Origin: an uncultured Acidimicrobiaceae bacterium
GTDB lineage: Bacteria; Actinomycetota; Acidimicrobiia; Spongiisociales; SHLN01
Length of the DNA stretch: 56,177 bases
Direction: 5' to 3'
Assembly: GCA_947259275.1 (NCBI GenBank)
Contig: CAMYMH010000019.1
Location: 5,027-61,203 of the forward strand
The position numbers and the translations under genes are program-made. Below, in pieces: positions 41,367-49,741 of the stretch (the first letter of the stretch is position 1; every line of letters begins with the position of its first letter). The notes beneath the pieces were generated by a model, which worked only from the letters and a program-made list of their open reading frames with translations, ran no database searches and was not told the origin of the DNA.

Positions 41367-41423
41367 CGCGGTTTGCATGCTACGGGTCGGACCAGTCGCG
41401 AAGTACGACACCTCCGGGGGAGG
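41367..41423 (+). repeat. Second copy of interspersed palindromic repeat
   Basis: CGCGGTTTGCATGC and GTCGCGAAGTACGACACC followed by a CCTCC-GGG-GGAGG stem match modules at 26748-26764 and 26988-27015 (CGCGGTTTGTATGC; GTCGCGAAATGCGACACC) with few changes. It lies in the gap between convergent genes. The rest of the gap, 41424-41496, shows nothing recognisable. Confidence 0.6.
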
Positions 41424-41496
41424 CAGAAAGGGGACGAGGGAGTGAAACCCGGGCCTCGCCGGTTGCACCGGCTCAGATCGCGACGCAAGCCGTTGG

Positions 41497-42180
41497 TCAG
41501 ATGGCCCCGGTGAGGCCGCGGGTGCTGATCGTGGGCTCCAGGGGCCTTGAGGGATCGTCGGCGGTGACCAGCTGGGCGAGAACGGCGTCAATGTCCTCGG
41601 CGTGCTGCCAGGTGTTGCGATATACAACCTTGCCATCCTTGTCGACGACAAACGCCATGTTGGGCAGGTTCCCGAGCGCGCCATGCTGTTGCTGGCTCAT
41701 GTCGTCGACGCCGAGGGTGATCGTCATGTCCTTGAGCGCTTCGAGCTCCCGAGCGACCTCCAGCTTGTGCTCCCAGCTTTCGTGATCCCGATAGTGGCGG
41801 AACCCGCGTTCGCCGGCGTGTGGCTCTCGCACATACATTGCCAGGAACTCGACGTCGCGGGACCGGTACTTGTCCTGCAGCTGATGCATTGGCGACAACT
41901 GCCGCCGAAACGGTGGTCAGGTAATGGCGCCGGTGAAGAGCACGAAGTGCTTGTGAGCCCGGAACTCCCGGGTGTTCACGGTGCGGCCATCGGTGGTAGT
42001 GAGCTCGATCTCGGGGAACTCTGAGCCGAGCGGGACCACGTGCGGGAACCTCTCGTAGAACCCCCGCACTCGCCGGGAGTTGACCATCTTGAAGGTCTTG
42101 AACCAGTTGAGGTATCTCCACGACCAGAGACCACCCTGCGGACCGGGAGGGCGCTTGAAGAACCCTTTTGGCTTGGCCAT
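41497..42180 (-). CDS. Iodothyronine deiodinase-like selenoprotein (TGA read as Sec at codon 88)
   Basis: Minus-strand frame from ATG 42180 to 41497, interrupted only by a TGA at 41919-41917. Reading it as Sec gives a 227-residue thioredoxin-fold protein with HFVLFTGAIT-U-PPFRRQL, matching the deiodinase active site NFGSxT-U-PPF. The two residues essential in deiodinases follow at the expected spacing: Glu119 and His121 in MYVREPHAGERGF (as in YIEEAH) and His133 in YRDHESW (as in RNH). NLPNMAFVVDKDGKVVYRNTW matches the last strand. There is no Cys, signal peptide or membrane anchor, unlike animal enzymes. Bacterial relatives of deiodinases have no settled function; reductive dehalogenation or peroxide reduction are both possible. 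An AGUU hairpin follows the TGA. Confidence 0.88.
41891..41916 (-). promoter_or_regulatory. Candidate bacterial SECIS element in the deiodinase-like gene
   Basis: On the minus strand the TGA is followed by ten bases, then a 6-bp stem GGCGGC / GTCGCC (41906-41901 with 41896-41891, one G-U pair) closed by the loop AGTT at 41900-41897. The loop begins 16 nt after the TGA and has G in position two, exactly as in the gene at 24557-25102. Confidence 0.82.
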
Positions 42181-42207
42181 GCGTACGTCCAGAAACGGGA
42201 GCCGACA

Positions 42208-42222
42208 CATTGTATATGATCG
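42208..42222 (+). promoter_or_regulatory. Shared upstream motif, copy 3 (CATTGTATATGATCG)
   Basis: Third copy of CATYGTATAnnATSS, in the 78-bp divergent gap between the deiodinase-like gene and the Gfo/Idh gene. TATGAT may be the -10 box for the latter. It could serve both directions. Confidence 0.4.
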
Positions 42223-42258
42223 AGTCGAGCGGCTGCGATCGAGGAGAGGGATACAGCA

Positions 42259-43251
42259 ATGAGCGACAAGGTGCGTTTGGCTTCCGTTGGTCTGGGTTGG
42301 TGGGGCAATGTGCTGGCGGAGGCAGCGGTGGCGGGTGGGGCCGAAGTCGCCGGGGGATTCGCCCGCACCCCTGAGACCCGAGACGCCTTTGCCACCAAGC
42401 ACGGGGGCCGGGCCTATGAGAGCTACCAGGCAATCCTCGGGGACCCTGCGGTCGACGGTGTGCTGTTGGCTACGCCGCACACGACCCACGCCGAGCAAAT
42501 CGAGGCGGCCGCCGCCGCCGGCAAGCATGTCTTCATAGAGAAGCCGCTCACCCTGACCGTGTCGGCCGGCAAACGAGCTGTGACGGCCGCCGATGACGCC
42601 GGAATCGTTTTGCAGGTCGGCCACAACCGACGGCGACAACCTGCCAATCGACGACTGAAAGAGCTCATCGACTCGGGACAGCTGGGCACCGTCACGATGA
42701 TCGAGACCCACCAGTCGGTGCCAAACGCCCTCGGTTTCAAGGAAGGATATTGGCGGGCCAACCGCACCGAGAGCCCGCTGGGTGGAATGACCAGCCTCGG
42801 GGTCCACATGATCGACACGATGACCTACCTGCTCGGCCCGGTCGACCGGGTGTTTGCCTTCAGCAGGGGGATTCTCGACGCCCCGCCGATCGATCACGCC
42901 ACCTCCATCGTCTTCGAGTTCGCGGCGGGTGCGCTCGGATATCTCGGGACCTCGTTTGTGGTCCCCCGGACCAACTCGGTGGCCGTGCACGGGACCGGCG
43001 GCACCGCCAGCAACGACGAGGACGGCACCCGTTTCTACTTACAGGACGGGCAGGATCCTGCCCCGAGCGAGCAGCCCGTCGAGGTGATCGACACGATCGC
43101 CGACGAGCTGAGTGAGTTCGTACGGGCGATCCGGGGCGAGACCACACCCGAGACCGGCGGAGCCGAGGGGCTCGAAGTGGTAGCGGTCCTCGAGGCAGCC
43201 ATCGCTTCATCTGAGTCGGGCTGCGCAGAGTCGGTTGACGACTTTCGATAG
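42259..43251 (+). CDS. Gfo/Idh/MocA-family oxidoreductase
   Basis: NAD(P)-dependent sugar or cyclitol dehydrogenase-like enzyme of 330 residues. The N-terminal Rossmann motif is ASVGLGWWGNVLAEA, the cofactor loop is VDGVLLATPHTTHAEQIEAAAAAGKHVFIEKPLTL with the family EKP motif, and the C-terminal domain has GGMTSLGVHMIDTMTYLLGPV with the catalytic-region His. Substrates in this family are sugars, inositols, amino-sugars or imines. GAGGAGAGGG lies about 8 bases before the ATG. It opens a plus-strand run ending with a cyclase at 46054 and is divergent from the deiodinase-like gene. Confidence 0.92.
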   Translation: MSDKVRLASVGLGWWGNVLAEAAVAGGAEVAGGFARTPETRDAFATKHGGRAYESYQAILGDPAVDGVLLATPHTTHAEQIEAAAAAGKHVFIEKPLTLTVSAGKRAVTAADDAGIVLQVGHNRRRQPANRRLKELIDSGQLGTVTMIETHQSVPNALGFKEGYWRANRTESPLGGMTSLGVHMIDTMTYLLGPVDRVFAFSRGILDAPPIDHATSIVFEFAAGALGYLGTSFVVPRTNSVAVHGTGGTASNDEDGTRFYLQDGQDPAPSEQPVEVIDTIADELSEFVRAIRGETTPETGGAEGLEVVAVLEAAIASSESGCAESVDDFR

Positions 43252-43263
43252 GAGCCCACTGCG

Positions 43264-43308
43264 ATGCGTGTCTCCGATCTCGACGACCAGGCGTCACCGG
43301 ACGCTTAG
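43264..43308 (+). CDS. Putative 14-residue leader mini-ORF before the HisD-family gene
   Basis: ATG at 43264, 9 bases after GGAG, opens MRVSDLDDQASPDA and stops 2 bases before the GTG start of the HisD-family gene, which lacks a ribosome site. It may carry ribosomes to that start. Confidence 0.35.
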   Translation: MRVSDLDDQASPDA

Positions 43309-43310
43309 CT

Positions 43311-44612
43311 GTGCCTACCTACCTGAAGGAGCCGAAACGACAGCCGCAAGCAGTCACCGATGAGATCCGGACCACGGTCAGCACCATCATCTCTGAGGTC
43401 GCCCGGGAGGGGATGACGGCGGTTCGTCGCTACTCGGAACGTTTCGACGATTGGAGCCCACCCACTTTTCGGGTGCCGGCCGAGGTCATCGCCGCCGCGG
43501 CCGATCGGGTTTCCGATGAGGTGGAGAGCAGTGCCCGTTTCTCGCTCCACCAGATTCGGAATTTCGCCCGGCTCCAACGAGAATCACTGGTGGATTTCGA
43601 GGTCGAGACGATGCCAGGAGTGGTCCTCGGCCAGAAGCACATTCCCGTTCAATCGGTCGGTGCCTACTCACCCGGTGGCCTCTACCCACTAATCGCGTCC
43701 GCCTTCATGACAATCGCCACCCCGAAGACCGCGGGTGTGCCGCGAGTAGCAGCCGCCGCCCCACCCCGTGATGCCGGCGGCATGCATCCGCCTCAGCTGT
43801 GGGCGATGGCCGAGGCGGGAGCTGACGAGATCTTCTGCGTTGGCGGTGTGCAGGCATTGGCGGGCCTGGCGTTCGGGCTGGAGGATTCCGACCCGGTGGA
43901 TATGGTGGTGGGCGCCGGAAACGTTTACGTGGCCGAGGCCAAGCGCCAGCTGTTCGGAACGGTCGGTATCGACCTGCTGGCCGGACCGACTGAGGTGATG
44001 GTGATCGCCGACGATTTCGCCGACCCGTCGGTCGTGGCCGCCGATCTGCTCGGCCAAGCAGAACACGGGCCGACGTCGCCGGCGATTCTGGCAACCACCT
44101 CTGAAGACCTCGCCCGCAGCACGGCCCGGGAGGTCGAACGCTGGCTGGAAACCTGGCCAACGGCTGCGGTGGCGGGAGTTGCCTGGCGCGACTTTGGGAC
44201 CATCATCTTGTGCGAGAACGACGACGAAATGGTGACCGTGGCCGACGAGATCGCGCCCGAGCACCTCGAGATACAAACCGCCGACCCTGAATGGTTTGTC
44301 GAGCGCCTCCGCAATTACGGGACTCTGTTCATCGGAGCCCACGCCACGGTGACCTACTCCGACAAGGCGATCGGCACCAACCATGTGTTGCCCACCGAGC
44401 AGGCCGCCCGCTACACGGGTGGCTTGTGGGTTGGCAAGTTTCTCAAGACGGTGACGACCCAGCGGGTGACGGCCCAGGGTTCGGCGGCGGTGGCGGAGCC
44501 GGCGGCAGTGGTCGCCGATGCCGAACTGATGTACGGACACGCCATCAGCGCCCGCCTCCGGCTGAACCCCGAGTACTTCCCGGACTCGCTGGCGGCGCAG
44601 GACGACCGATGA
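43311..44612 (+). CDS. Histidinol-dehydrogenase-family protein, HpsN-like (sulfopropanediol 3-dehydrogenase candidate)
   Basis: A 433-residue HisD-fold zinc dehydrogenase that is not in a histidine operon. Metal and substrate residues are intact: Gln and His in LLGQAEHG, Asp in SDKAIGTNHVLPT and the C-terminal His in YGHAISARLR. The stretches VETMPGVVLGQKHIPVQSVGAYSPGG, VAEAKRQLFGTVGIDLLAGPTE and AARYTGGLWVGKFLKT are those I associate with HpsN enzymes, which oxidise 2,3-dihydroxypropane-1-sulfonate to sulfolactate. This assignment is from memory of the family, and the general activity (alcohol to acid) is safer. An SDR follows with an ATGA overlap, as expected for such pathways. GTG start. 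Confidence 0.85.
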   Translation: MPTYLKEPKRQPQAVTDEIRTTVSTIISEVAREGMTAVRRYSERFDDWSPPTFRVPAEVIAAAADRVSDEVESSARFSLHQIRNFARLQRESLVDFEVETMPGVVLGQKHIPVQSVGAYSPGGLYPLIASAFMTIATPKTAGVPRVAAAAPPRDAGGMHPPQLWAMAEAGADEIFCVGGVQALAGLAFGLEDSDPVDMVVGAGNVYVAEAKRQLFGTVGIDLLAGPTEVMVIADDFADPSVVAADLLGQAEHGPTSPAILATTSEDLARSTAREVERWLETWPTAAVAGVAWRDFGTIILCENDDEMVTVADEIAPEHLEIQTADPEWFVERLRNYGTLFIGAHATVTYSDKAIGTNHVLPTEQAARYTGGLWVGKFLKTVTTQRVTAQGSAAVAEPAAVVADAELMYGHAISARLRLNPEYFPDSLAAQDDR

Positions 44613-45385
44613 GCGATCCCCGGGTCACGCTCATCACCGGCGCCAGCCAGGGGATTGGACGGGACCTGGCGCTCGGATTCGCCGACGCCGGCGACTCGCT
44701 GGTCCTGGCTGCCCGTAACGCCTCCAACCTCGAGGAAACCGCGACAGCCGCGGCGGCGCTCGGAGCCGAGACGCACGTTGTCCCCACCGACATCACCGAC
44801 CCTTCCCAGGTGGAGGCGATGGGACGGGCGGCCATCGAGAAGTTCGGACGGGTCGACGTGCTCGTCAACAACAGCGGCATCGGCGGTCCGTCCGGCCCGT
44901 TGTGGGAGCTCGACCTCGAGGGCTGGCGGGAGGCGTTCGCGGTGAACGTCGAGGGCGTCTTTCTGGTAACCAAAGAGATCTTGCCCGGGATGATCGAACG
45001 CCGAAGTGGCTCGGTGATCATCATCGGCTCCATCACCGGCAAGCGGCCCCTGTGGGGAAGGACTCCCTACGCGTCCACCAAGGCCGCCCTCATCGGCCTC
45101 ACGAGAACTCTGGCCCTAGAAGCCGGAGAGCATGCAGTGCGGGTGAACCTCATCTCGCCCGGTTTCGTGGCCGGCCCGCGGCTTGACTGGGTCATCAAGG
45201 CTCAGGCGGATGGGAGGGGCACGAGTGAGGCGGCGATCCGGAGTGAAATGGAGGCCGAGTCACCCCTCAAGCGCCTCACTCAGCCGGAGGACATCGCCCG
45301 GGCTGCCCTGTTCCTGGCGTCGGATGGGGCCGCTGCCATCACCGGAGCCGACCTGAACGTCAATTCCGGCGCCGTCATGTATTAG
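44609..45385 (+). CDS. Short-chain dehydrogenase/reductase
   Basis: SDR of 258 residues beginning MSDPRVTLITGASQGIGRDL. It has the NNSG variant of NNAG (LVNNSGIGG), the catalytic Ser in IIGSITGKRPLWGRTPYASTKAAL, and Tyr/Lys in YASTK. It is coupled to the HisD-family gene by an ATGA overlap, so it probably oxidises or reduces the same compound one carbon away. The long frame upstream is a shadow of that gene. A gap of 24 bases leads to the cyclase gene. Confidence 0.92.
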   Translation: MSDPRVTLITGASQGIGRDLALGFADAGDSLVLAARNASNLEETATAAAALGAETHVVPTDITDPSQVEAMGRAAIEKFGRVDVLVNNSGIGGPSGPLWELDLEGWREAFAVNVEGVFLVTKEILPGMIERRSGSVIIIGSITGKRPLWGRTPYASTKAALIGLTRTLALEAGEHAVRVNLISPGFVAGPRLDWVIKAQADGRGTSEAAIRSEMEAESPLKRLTQPEDIARAALFLASDGAAAITGADLNVNSGAVMY

Positions 45386-45409
45386 TCGACCGTCCACCAG
45401 GAGGCACCT

Positions 45410-46054
45410 ATGCCGAAACTCATCGACCTATCCCAGGATGTCTTCCAACACGCAACCCACGAGGAAACCCGGCCCCGGTTCGAGGGAGGCTTCTCGTTCC
45501 AGACGCTTGGATTCATGCTGAACGACAACGGGCCGACCCACGTCGACTCGTTCAGTCACCTCGATCCCGATCCGGACGCCCAAACCATCGACCAGATGTC
45601 GCTCGATCTGTTCTTCGGACCGGCCATCTGCATCGACGTATCGGAGGTCCCTCCCAAGACCGACATCACCTCCGACCATCTGGAAAAGGCGCTGGCTAAC
45701 TCCGGTCTCGAGCTCAACCGGGGCGACATGCTGTTCCTATACACGGCGACCTTCGACCGCTACCGGGGGACCAATGCGTACCTGAGTGAGTTTCCCGGGC
45801 TCGGCTCGAGTGGAGCGGAGTGGATCGTCGAAAAAGGCGTCAAGACTTTCGGGGTCGACTCTCCAACACCGGACAATCCCGTCTCCACGACTTATCCCTG
45901 CCACATGATGTGCCGTCGGGAGCACATCACCCATTACGAGAACCTCAACTTGAGCGAAGTGGTAAACACTCGTTTCACGTTTGCCGGCTTCCCGCTCAAG
46001 GTGATCGGAGCCCACGGCGGCCCCACCCGGGCCGTGGCCATAGTCGGGGACTAG
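45410..46054 (+). CDS. Cyclase-family protein
   Basis: Second member of the cyclase/kynurenine-formamidase-like family, 214 residues. The metal motif is HVDSFSHLDPDPDAQ (about 45-59), a variant of HxGTHxDxPxH lacking the first His-x-Gly. LNRGDMLFLYTATFDRYRGT and GAEWIVEKGVKTFGVDSPTPD match the rest of the fold. GGAGGCACCT precedes the ATG. It closes the plus-strand run with Gfo/Idh, HpsN-like and SDR genes; hydrolysis of a lactone or amide produced by those dehydrogenases is a reasonable guess. Confidence 0.85.
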   Translation: MPKLIDLSQDVFQHATHEETRPRFEGGFSFQTLGFMLNDNGPTHVDSFSHLDPDPDAQTIDQMSLDLFFGPAICIDVSEVPPKTDITSDHLEKALANSGLELNRGDMLFLYTATFDRYRGTNAYLSEFPGLGSSGAEWIVEKGVKTFGVDSPTPDNPVSTTYPCHMMCRREHITHYENLNLSEVVNTRFTFAGFPLKVIGAHGGPTRAVAIVGD

Positions 46055-46073
46055 CCGGCGGGTTGGGTGTCGT

Positions 46074-47291
46074 TCACCTGTCGGGGTGCCCTCGCACCGG
46101 CACCGGGGCGTCCTGACGGATGAAGCGGGCCGCCTTCAGCAACAGCGAAGCGTTGGCGCCGTCGGAATGGAGGAACGCGGCGGCGTCTCGAACGAGTTTC
46201 TCGACACCAGTGTCACGCATGTAGCCGTAACCGCCGTGCAGCTCGAGCGTGCTGGTTACCACCTCCCAGGCCACCTCCGAGGCGAACACCTTGGGCAGGG
46301 CCCCCATCTTGGGATCCCATCCCAGCTGGCGGTTGTCCGACATCCAGGCTGCCCGGTGGATGTACGCCTGGGCGGCGTCGATCTTCATGCGCATCCGACT
46401 GAGAACCTGGGCGACCGAGTCTTTTTCCAGCAGATAGCTGCCACCCTGGTAGCGGTTGCGGGTCCATTCGAGCGCCCGCGAATAGGCGGCTTGAGCGACG
46501 CCGAGCACGCTGGCGGCGGCGTAGGCATTGGAGGCGGGAAAGAACCGGGCGAGCACGTCGAATCCTTTGCCAACCTCGCCCAGGATGTTCTCGTCCGGGA
46601 CGAAGCAATCCTCGAAGAACAGTTCGGCGTTGTTGGCCAGCCGTTCGCCCATCTTGTCGTGGACGCGGCCGATGCTGAACCCGGGGGCCGAGGGTTCGAC
46701 CAGGAAACACGTGCTGCCTTCCGCCAGGCCTTTGCCAGGCTCGGTCTGGGCGAAGAGTAAGTAGAGACGCGCCCGATTTCCGTTTGAGATGAAGTGCTTT
46801 TGGCCGTTGATGACCCAGCCTCCGTCAGTTGGTACCGCCCGGGTTCGGTAGTCGCCGTCGGCGTAAGGGATGATGTAGTCGGAGGATCGGTCGGGCTCGG
46901 TAATCGCGATGGCCAGCAACCCTCGTGGGTCGGCGGCGTAGTCAGGGAGAAAACGGTCCCGCTGGTCGGGAGTGGCCGCGGCCTGCAGCGTCTGGGCGAT
47001 CTTGAGCGTCTGGGCAAGGACCACCGAAACTCCGAGGTCAAACTTCCCGAGCTCCTCGATCACCATCGCAGTGGTCAGCGAGTCGATGCCCACCCCGCCG
47101 TGCTCCTTGGTGAGGGTGGCGGTTCTGATTCCGGCTGCGTCTGCCCTCTCGACGATCTCCCACGAGAAACAATCGGCGGGATCGGGCCGGGAGTCGAGCT
47201 CGGCGGCCACCGGGGCCACTATCTCTTCGCCAAATCTCCGCGTGATTTCTAGCATCCCGCGCTCGTCCGAGCTCAGACCTGCACCCTGCAT
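46074..47291 (-). CDS. Acyl-CoA dehydrogenase family protein
   Basis: Flavoprotein of about 405 residues. The N-terminal helical domain, the FAD/substrate strand LLAIAITEPDRSSDY, WVINGQKHFISNGNRA, the middle beta-domain and the C-terminal ELHGGYGYMRDTGVEKLVRDAAAF with the catalytic Glu region are all present. It introduces a double bond into an acyl-CoA or, in some branches, acts on other thioesters. I chose the third of three consecutive ATGs (47291), 6 bases after AAGGAG; a GTG at 47339 is the outer alternative. It lies 40 bases downstream of the molybdenum hydroxylase unit and is probably part of it. Confidence 0.92.
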   Translation of the reverse strand: MQGAGLSSDERGMLEITRRFGEEIVAPVAAELDSRPDPADCFSWEIVERADAAGIRTATLTKEHGGVGIDSLTTAMVIEELGKFDLGVSVVLAQTLKIAQTLQAAATPDQRDRFLPDYAADPRGLLAIAITEPDRSSDYIIPYADGDYRTRAVPTDGGWVINGQKHFISNGNRARLYLLFAQTEPGKGLAEGSTCFLVEPSAPGFSIGRVHDKMGERLANNAELFFEDCFVPDENILGEVGKGFDVLARFFPASNAYAAASVLGVAQAAYSRALEWTRNRYQGGSYLLEKDSVAQVLSRMRMKIDAAQAYIHRAAWMSDNRQLGWDPKMGALPKVFASEVAWEVVTSTLELHGGYGYMRDTGVEKLVRDAAAFLHSDGANASLLLKAARFIRQDAPVPVRGHPDR

Positions 47292-47331
47292 CATCATCTC
47301 CTTGTGCCGTCGGGTTGGGACGTAACCCTGC

Positions 47332-48345
47332 TCAACCACGTCCGAGCGGTTTCACCTCGGCCCTTTCTTTGATCGCCATCAAAACCTTCTCGGCAGTAGC
47401 AGGCAGGTCGGTAATACGTACACCGACGGCGTCGTGAATCGCATTCAGGATCGCCGGCATGGTTGGCACCAGGGTGGGCTCACCCACTCCCTTGGCGCCG
47501 AACGGGCCGAGCGGGTCATAGCTCTGAATCACATCCACCTCGATCCTGGGCACATCGAGACTCGTCGGAATCAGGTAGTTGGTGAGGTTGGGGTTGACCT
47601 GGCGCCCCTCGGCGTCGAAGAGGATCTCCTCCTCCAACGCCATGCCGATCCCCATGGCGATTCCGCCCTCCACCTGTCCCTCGACCAGAGCTGGATTGAT
47701 GGCGGTGCCGGAATCATGAGCCGCGCAGATCCTGAGCACCTCGACCTCGCCGGTTTCGTCGTCGACCTCCACTTCGGCGATTTGGGTCGCGTAGACGTAT
47801 GCGGCAAAGGGTTTCCCCTGGCCGGTCTCGGGGTCCATCGAGATGGTGGGCGGATTAAACGAAGCGCTTCCGAGGGGGGGACGACCCCTGGCGATCTGAG
47901 CACGCGCCGCCACTTCAGCGAGTGCCACCTGCTTGTCCGGGAACGTCTTGGCCCGGATCCGATGGTCCGCTGCCTCGAGCTCTCCCGGTTCCATGCCAAG
48001 CATCTCCGAGGCGACCTCGAGCAGAATCGTCTTGGCTTCGGCGGCGGCCAGCCGGACCGCATTTCCGGTCACGAAGGTGGTGCGACTCGCGATGGCGCCG
48101 GTGTCCATCGGAGCGATGTCCGTGTCGGCGGATACCACATGCACGTCGTCGGCTGAGATCCCCAGTTCCTGGGCGGCGATCTGGCCGAGCACCGTGAGAG
48201 ACCCTTGCCCCACCTCCACGGTTCCCGTCAGCACCGTGGCAGTGCCGTCTTCGTTGACCTTGACCACAGCCGAGCTCGGATTGGCGGCCACGGTGAAGCC
48301 GATCGGATACCACATGCAAGCGATTCCCCGCCCGGGCCGCTTCAT
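47332..48345 (-). CDS. Molybdenum hydroxylase, C-terminal molybdopterin subunit (NdhM-like medium subunit)
   Basis: A 337-residue protein corresponding to the second MoCo domain of xanthine-dehydrogenase-family large subunits. It opens KRPGRGIACMWYPIG, contains the Gln loop TVEVGQGSLTVLGQIAAQELG, and ends with the catalytic Glu in GAKGVGEPTLVPT. The ATG at 48345 overlaps the stop of the upstream gene (ATGA) and follows GAGGGGGA, so the split has its own translation signals. Nicotinate dehydrogenase of Eubacterium barkeri is built from just such separate large and medium molybdopterin subunits. A recent frameshift is less likely but not excluded. Confidence 0.85.
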   Translation of the reverse strand: MKRPGRGIACMWYPIGFTVAANPSSAVVKVNEDGTATVLTGTVEVGQGSLTVLGQIAAQELGISADDVHVVSADTDIAPMDTGAIASRTTFVTGNAVRLAAAEAKTILLEVASEMLGMEPGELEAADHRIRAKTFPDKQVALAEVAARAQIARGRPPLGSASFNPPTISMDPETGQGKPFAAYVYATQIAEVEVDDETGEVEVLRICAAHDSGTAINPALVEGQVEGGIAMGIGMALEEEILFDAEGRQVNPNLTNYLIPTSLDVPRIEVDVIQSYDPLGPFGAKGVGEPTLVPTMPAILNAIHDAVGVRITDLPATAEKVLMAIKERAEVKPLGRG

Positions 48346-49730
48346 AGATCCCCCTCGCGCCATCTGCTTCGCTTGGCCGCCATCAGCAACGTTTCCTTCA
48401 AAGCAACGGCTTGTAGCACCTGGCCGGTGGGGCTGATGGATCCTTCTTCGAATCCGTTGAGAAGCCTGATCTCCAGGGGGTCTATGCCGAGCGAGTAGGC
48501 GATCTCGTCCATTTGCGACTCGTAGGCAAACGCCACCTGCGGGGCGCCGAAGCCTCGCATGGCACCGGTTACCGTCTTGTTGGTATAGACGGCGCGGCCC
48601 TCCACCCGGACGTTCGGGATGCGATACGGACCGGCGGCCAGGATCGCCGCTTTGCCGACCGTTGTCTCACTCCACGACGCGTAGGCGCCACCGTCCAGAA
48701 CCAGCTTCACGGAACGGGCCAGCAATCGGCCGTCGTTGGCGATGCCCGTCTTGTAGTCCATGACCAGGGGATGACGGGTGGTTGAGGCAATGAACTCCTC
48801 TTGGCGGGTGTAGACGGCCTTCACCGGCCGCCCCGACTTCTTGGCCAGCAGCGCAACGATGGGCTCGGTCCTGATCTCGTTCTTTCCCCCGAAGTTCCCA
48901 CCGATGATGGTGGCGGTGAGCCGGATCCGGTTCATAGGCAAACTCAGCGTGCGAGCGAGGTCGGCGCGACCGAGCGTGATCCGTCCGTTGGTCGAATACA
49001 CATGAAGCTGGCCGTCTGGCTCCCAAAGGGCGATGGCCGCGAAGGGCTCCAACGGGACGTGCTCGATCATCGGGGTCGTGTATCTGCGCTCGAAAATCTG
49101 GTCGCTCTCTTCGAAGCCTCGATCCACGTCGCCCCGCATGATCACTTTTGAGGCGTAGACGTTGTCAATCCGGTGGATCTTCGGAGCATCGGGATCCATC
49201 GCCTCGAGCGGGTCGAACACGGCGGGAAGCGGCTCATAGTCGACCTTCACTGCGTCCAGCGCTTCGAGAGCCTGCTGCTCCGTCTCGGCGGCGACCGCAA
49301 CGATCCCGTCGCCGCGGTGGCGCACCCGGTCCACCGCTAGGACCGGCTGGTCCTGATAGGTAGACCCGAATGAATTCACGGGGACTTCCTCGCCGGTGAG
49401 CGTGGCTACCACCCCCGGCATCTTGTGTAGCGCGTCGACATTGATCGACAGGATCCGCGCGTGCGCATGGGCACTGCGCAGGATCTTCACGTGCAGCATG
49501 CCGGGGAAAGAGAGATCGTCGATGTACCTGGTGGTGCCGGTGATGTGGGTGCGGATGTCGGGACGGGTGACTCGCTGTCCGACCGCCGGTGTCTGCTTAT
49601 TCACCTCAGGCGTGAGCGCGGGAGCCTTGGGCAACGAGTCGGGTGCCACTGCCGGAAGGTGAGTGGCCGGAGGTGCCTCGAGCAGTTGCTGAGCTTCTGC
49701 CTGCTTTTCTTCTGTGACTTTCCGGGGCAT
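48342..49730 (-). CDS. Molybdenum hydroxylase, N-terminal molybdopterin subunit (NdhL-like large subunit)
   Basis: A 462-residue protein with the hammerhead domain and first MoCo domain: ITGTTRYIDDLSFPGMLHVKILRSAHAHARI, GGNFGGKNEIRTEP and the active-site loop AMRGFGAPQVAFAYESQMDEIA, which marks a purine/N-heterocycle-type hydroxylase and not CO dehydrogenase. It ends at TGA 48342 in the linker between the two MoCo domains. The N-terminus has an extra Pro/Ala/Glu-rich tail of about 45 residues not usual in the family. ATG 49730 follows GGAGG; longer frames upstream shadow the 2Fe-2S gene. Confidence 0.87.
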   Translation of the reverse strand: MPRKVTEEKQAEAQQLLEAPPATHLPAVAPDSLPKAPALTPEVNKQTPAVGQRVTRPDIRTHITGTTRYIDDLSFPGMLHVKILRSAHAHARILSINVDALHKMPGVVATLTGEEVPVNSFGSTYQDQPVLAVDRVRHRGDGIVAVAAETEQQALEALDAVKVDYEPLPAVFDPLEAMDPDAPKIHRIDNVYASKVIMRGDVDRGFEESDQIFERRYTTPMIEHVPLEPFAAIALWEPDGQLHVYSTNGRITLGRADLARTLSLPMNRIRLTATIIGGNFGGKNEIRTEPIVALLAKKSGRPVKAVYTRQEEFIASTTRHPLVMDYKTGIANDGRLLARSVKLVLDGGAYASWSETTVGKAAILAAGPYRIPNVRVEGRAVYTNKTVTGAMRGFGAPQVAFAYESQMDEIAYSLGIDPLEIRLLNGFEEGSISPTGQVLQAVALKETLLMAAKRSRWREGDL

Positions 49731-49741
49731 ATCGACCTCCG

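Noticed and set aside
41917..41919. UGA reassigned to an amino acid throughout the genome
   Set aside because: Many genes here end in TGA at normal positions and overlap the next start through ATGA or GTGA, so TGA is a normal stop in this organism.
43311..44612. Biosynthetic histidinol dehydrogenase (hisD)
   Set aside because: There are no other his genes around it, and conserved blocks resemble the catabolic HpsN group more than biosynthetic HisD.
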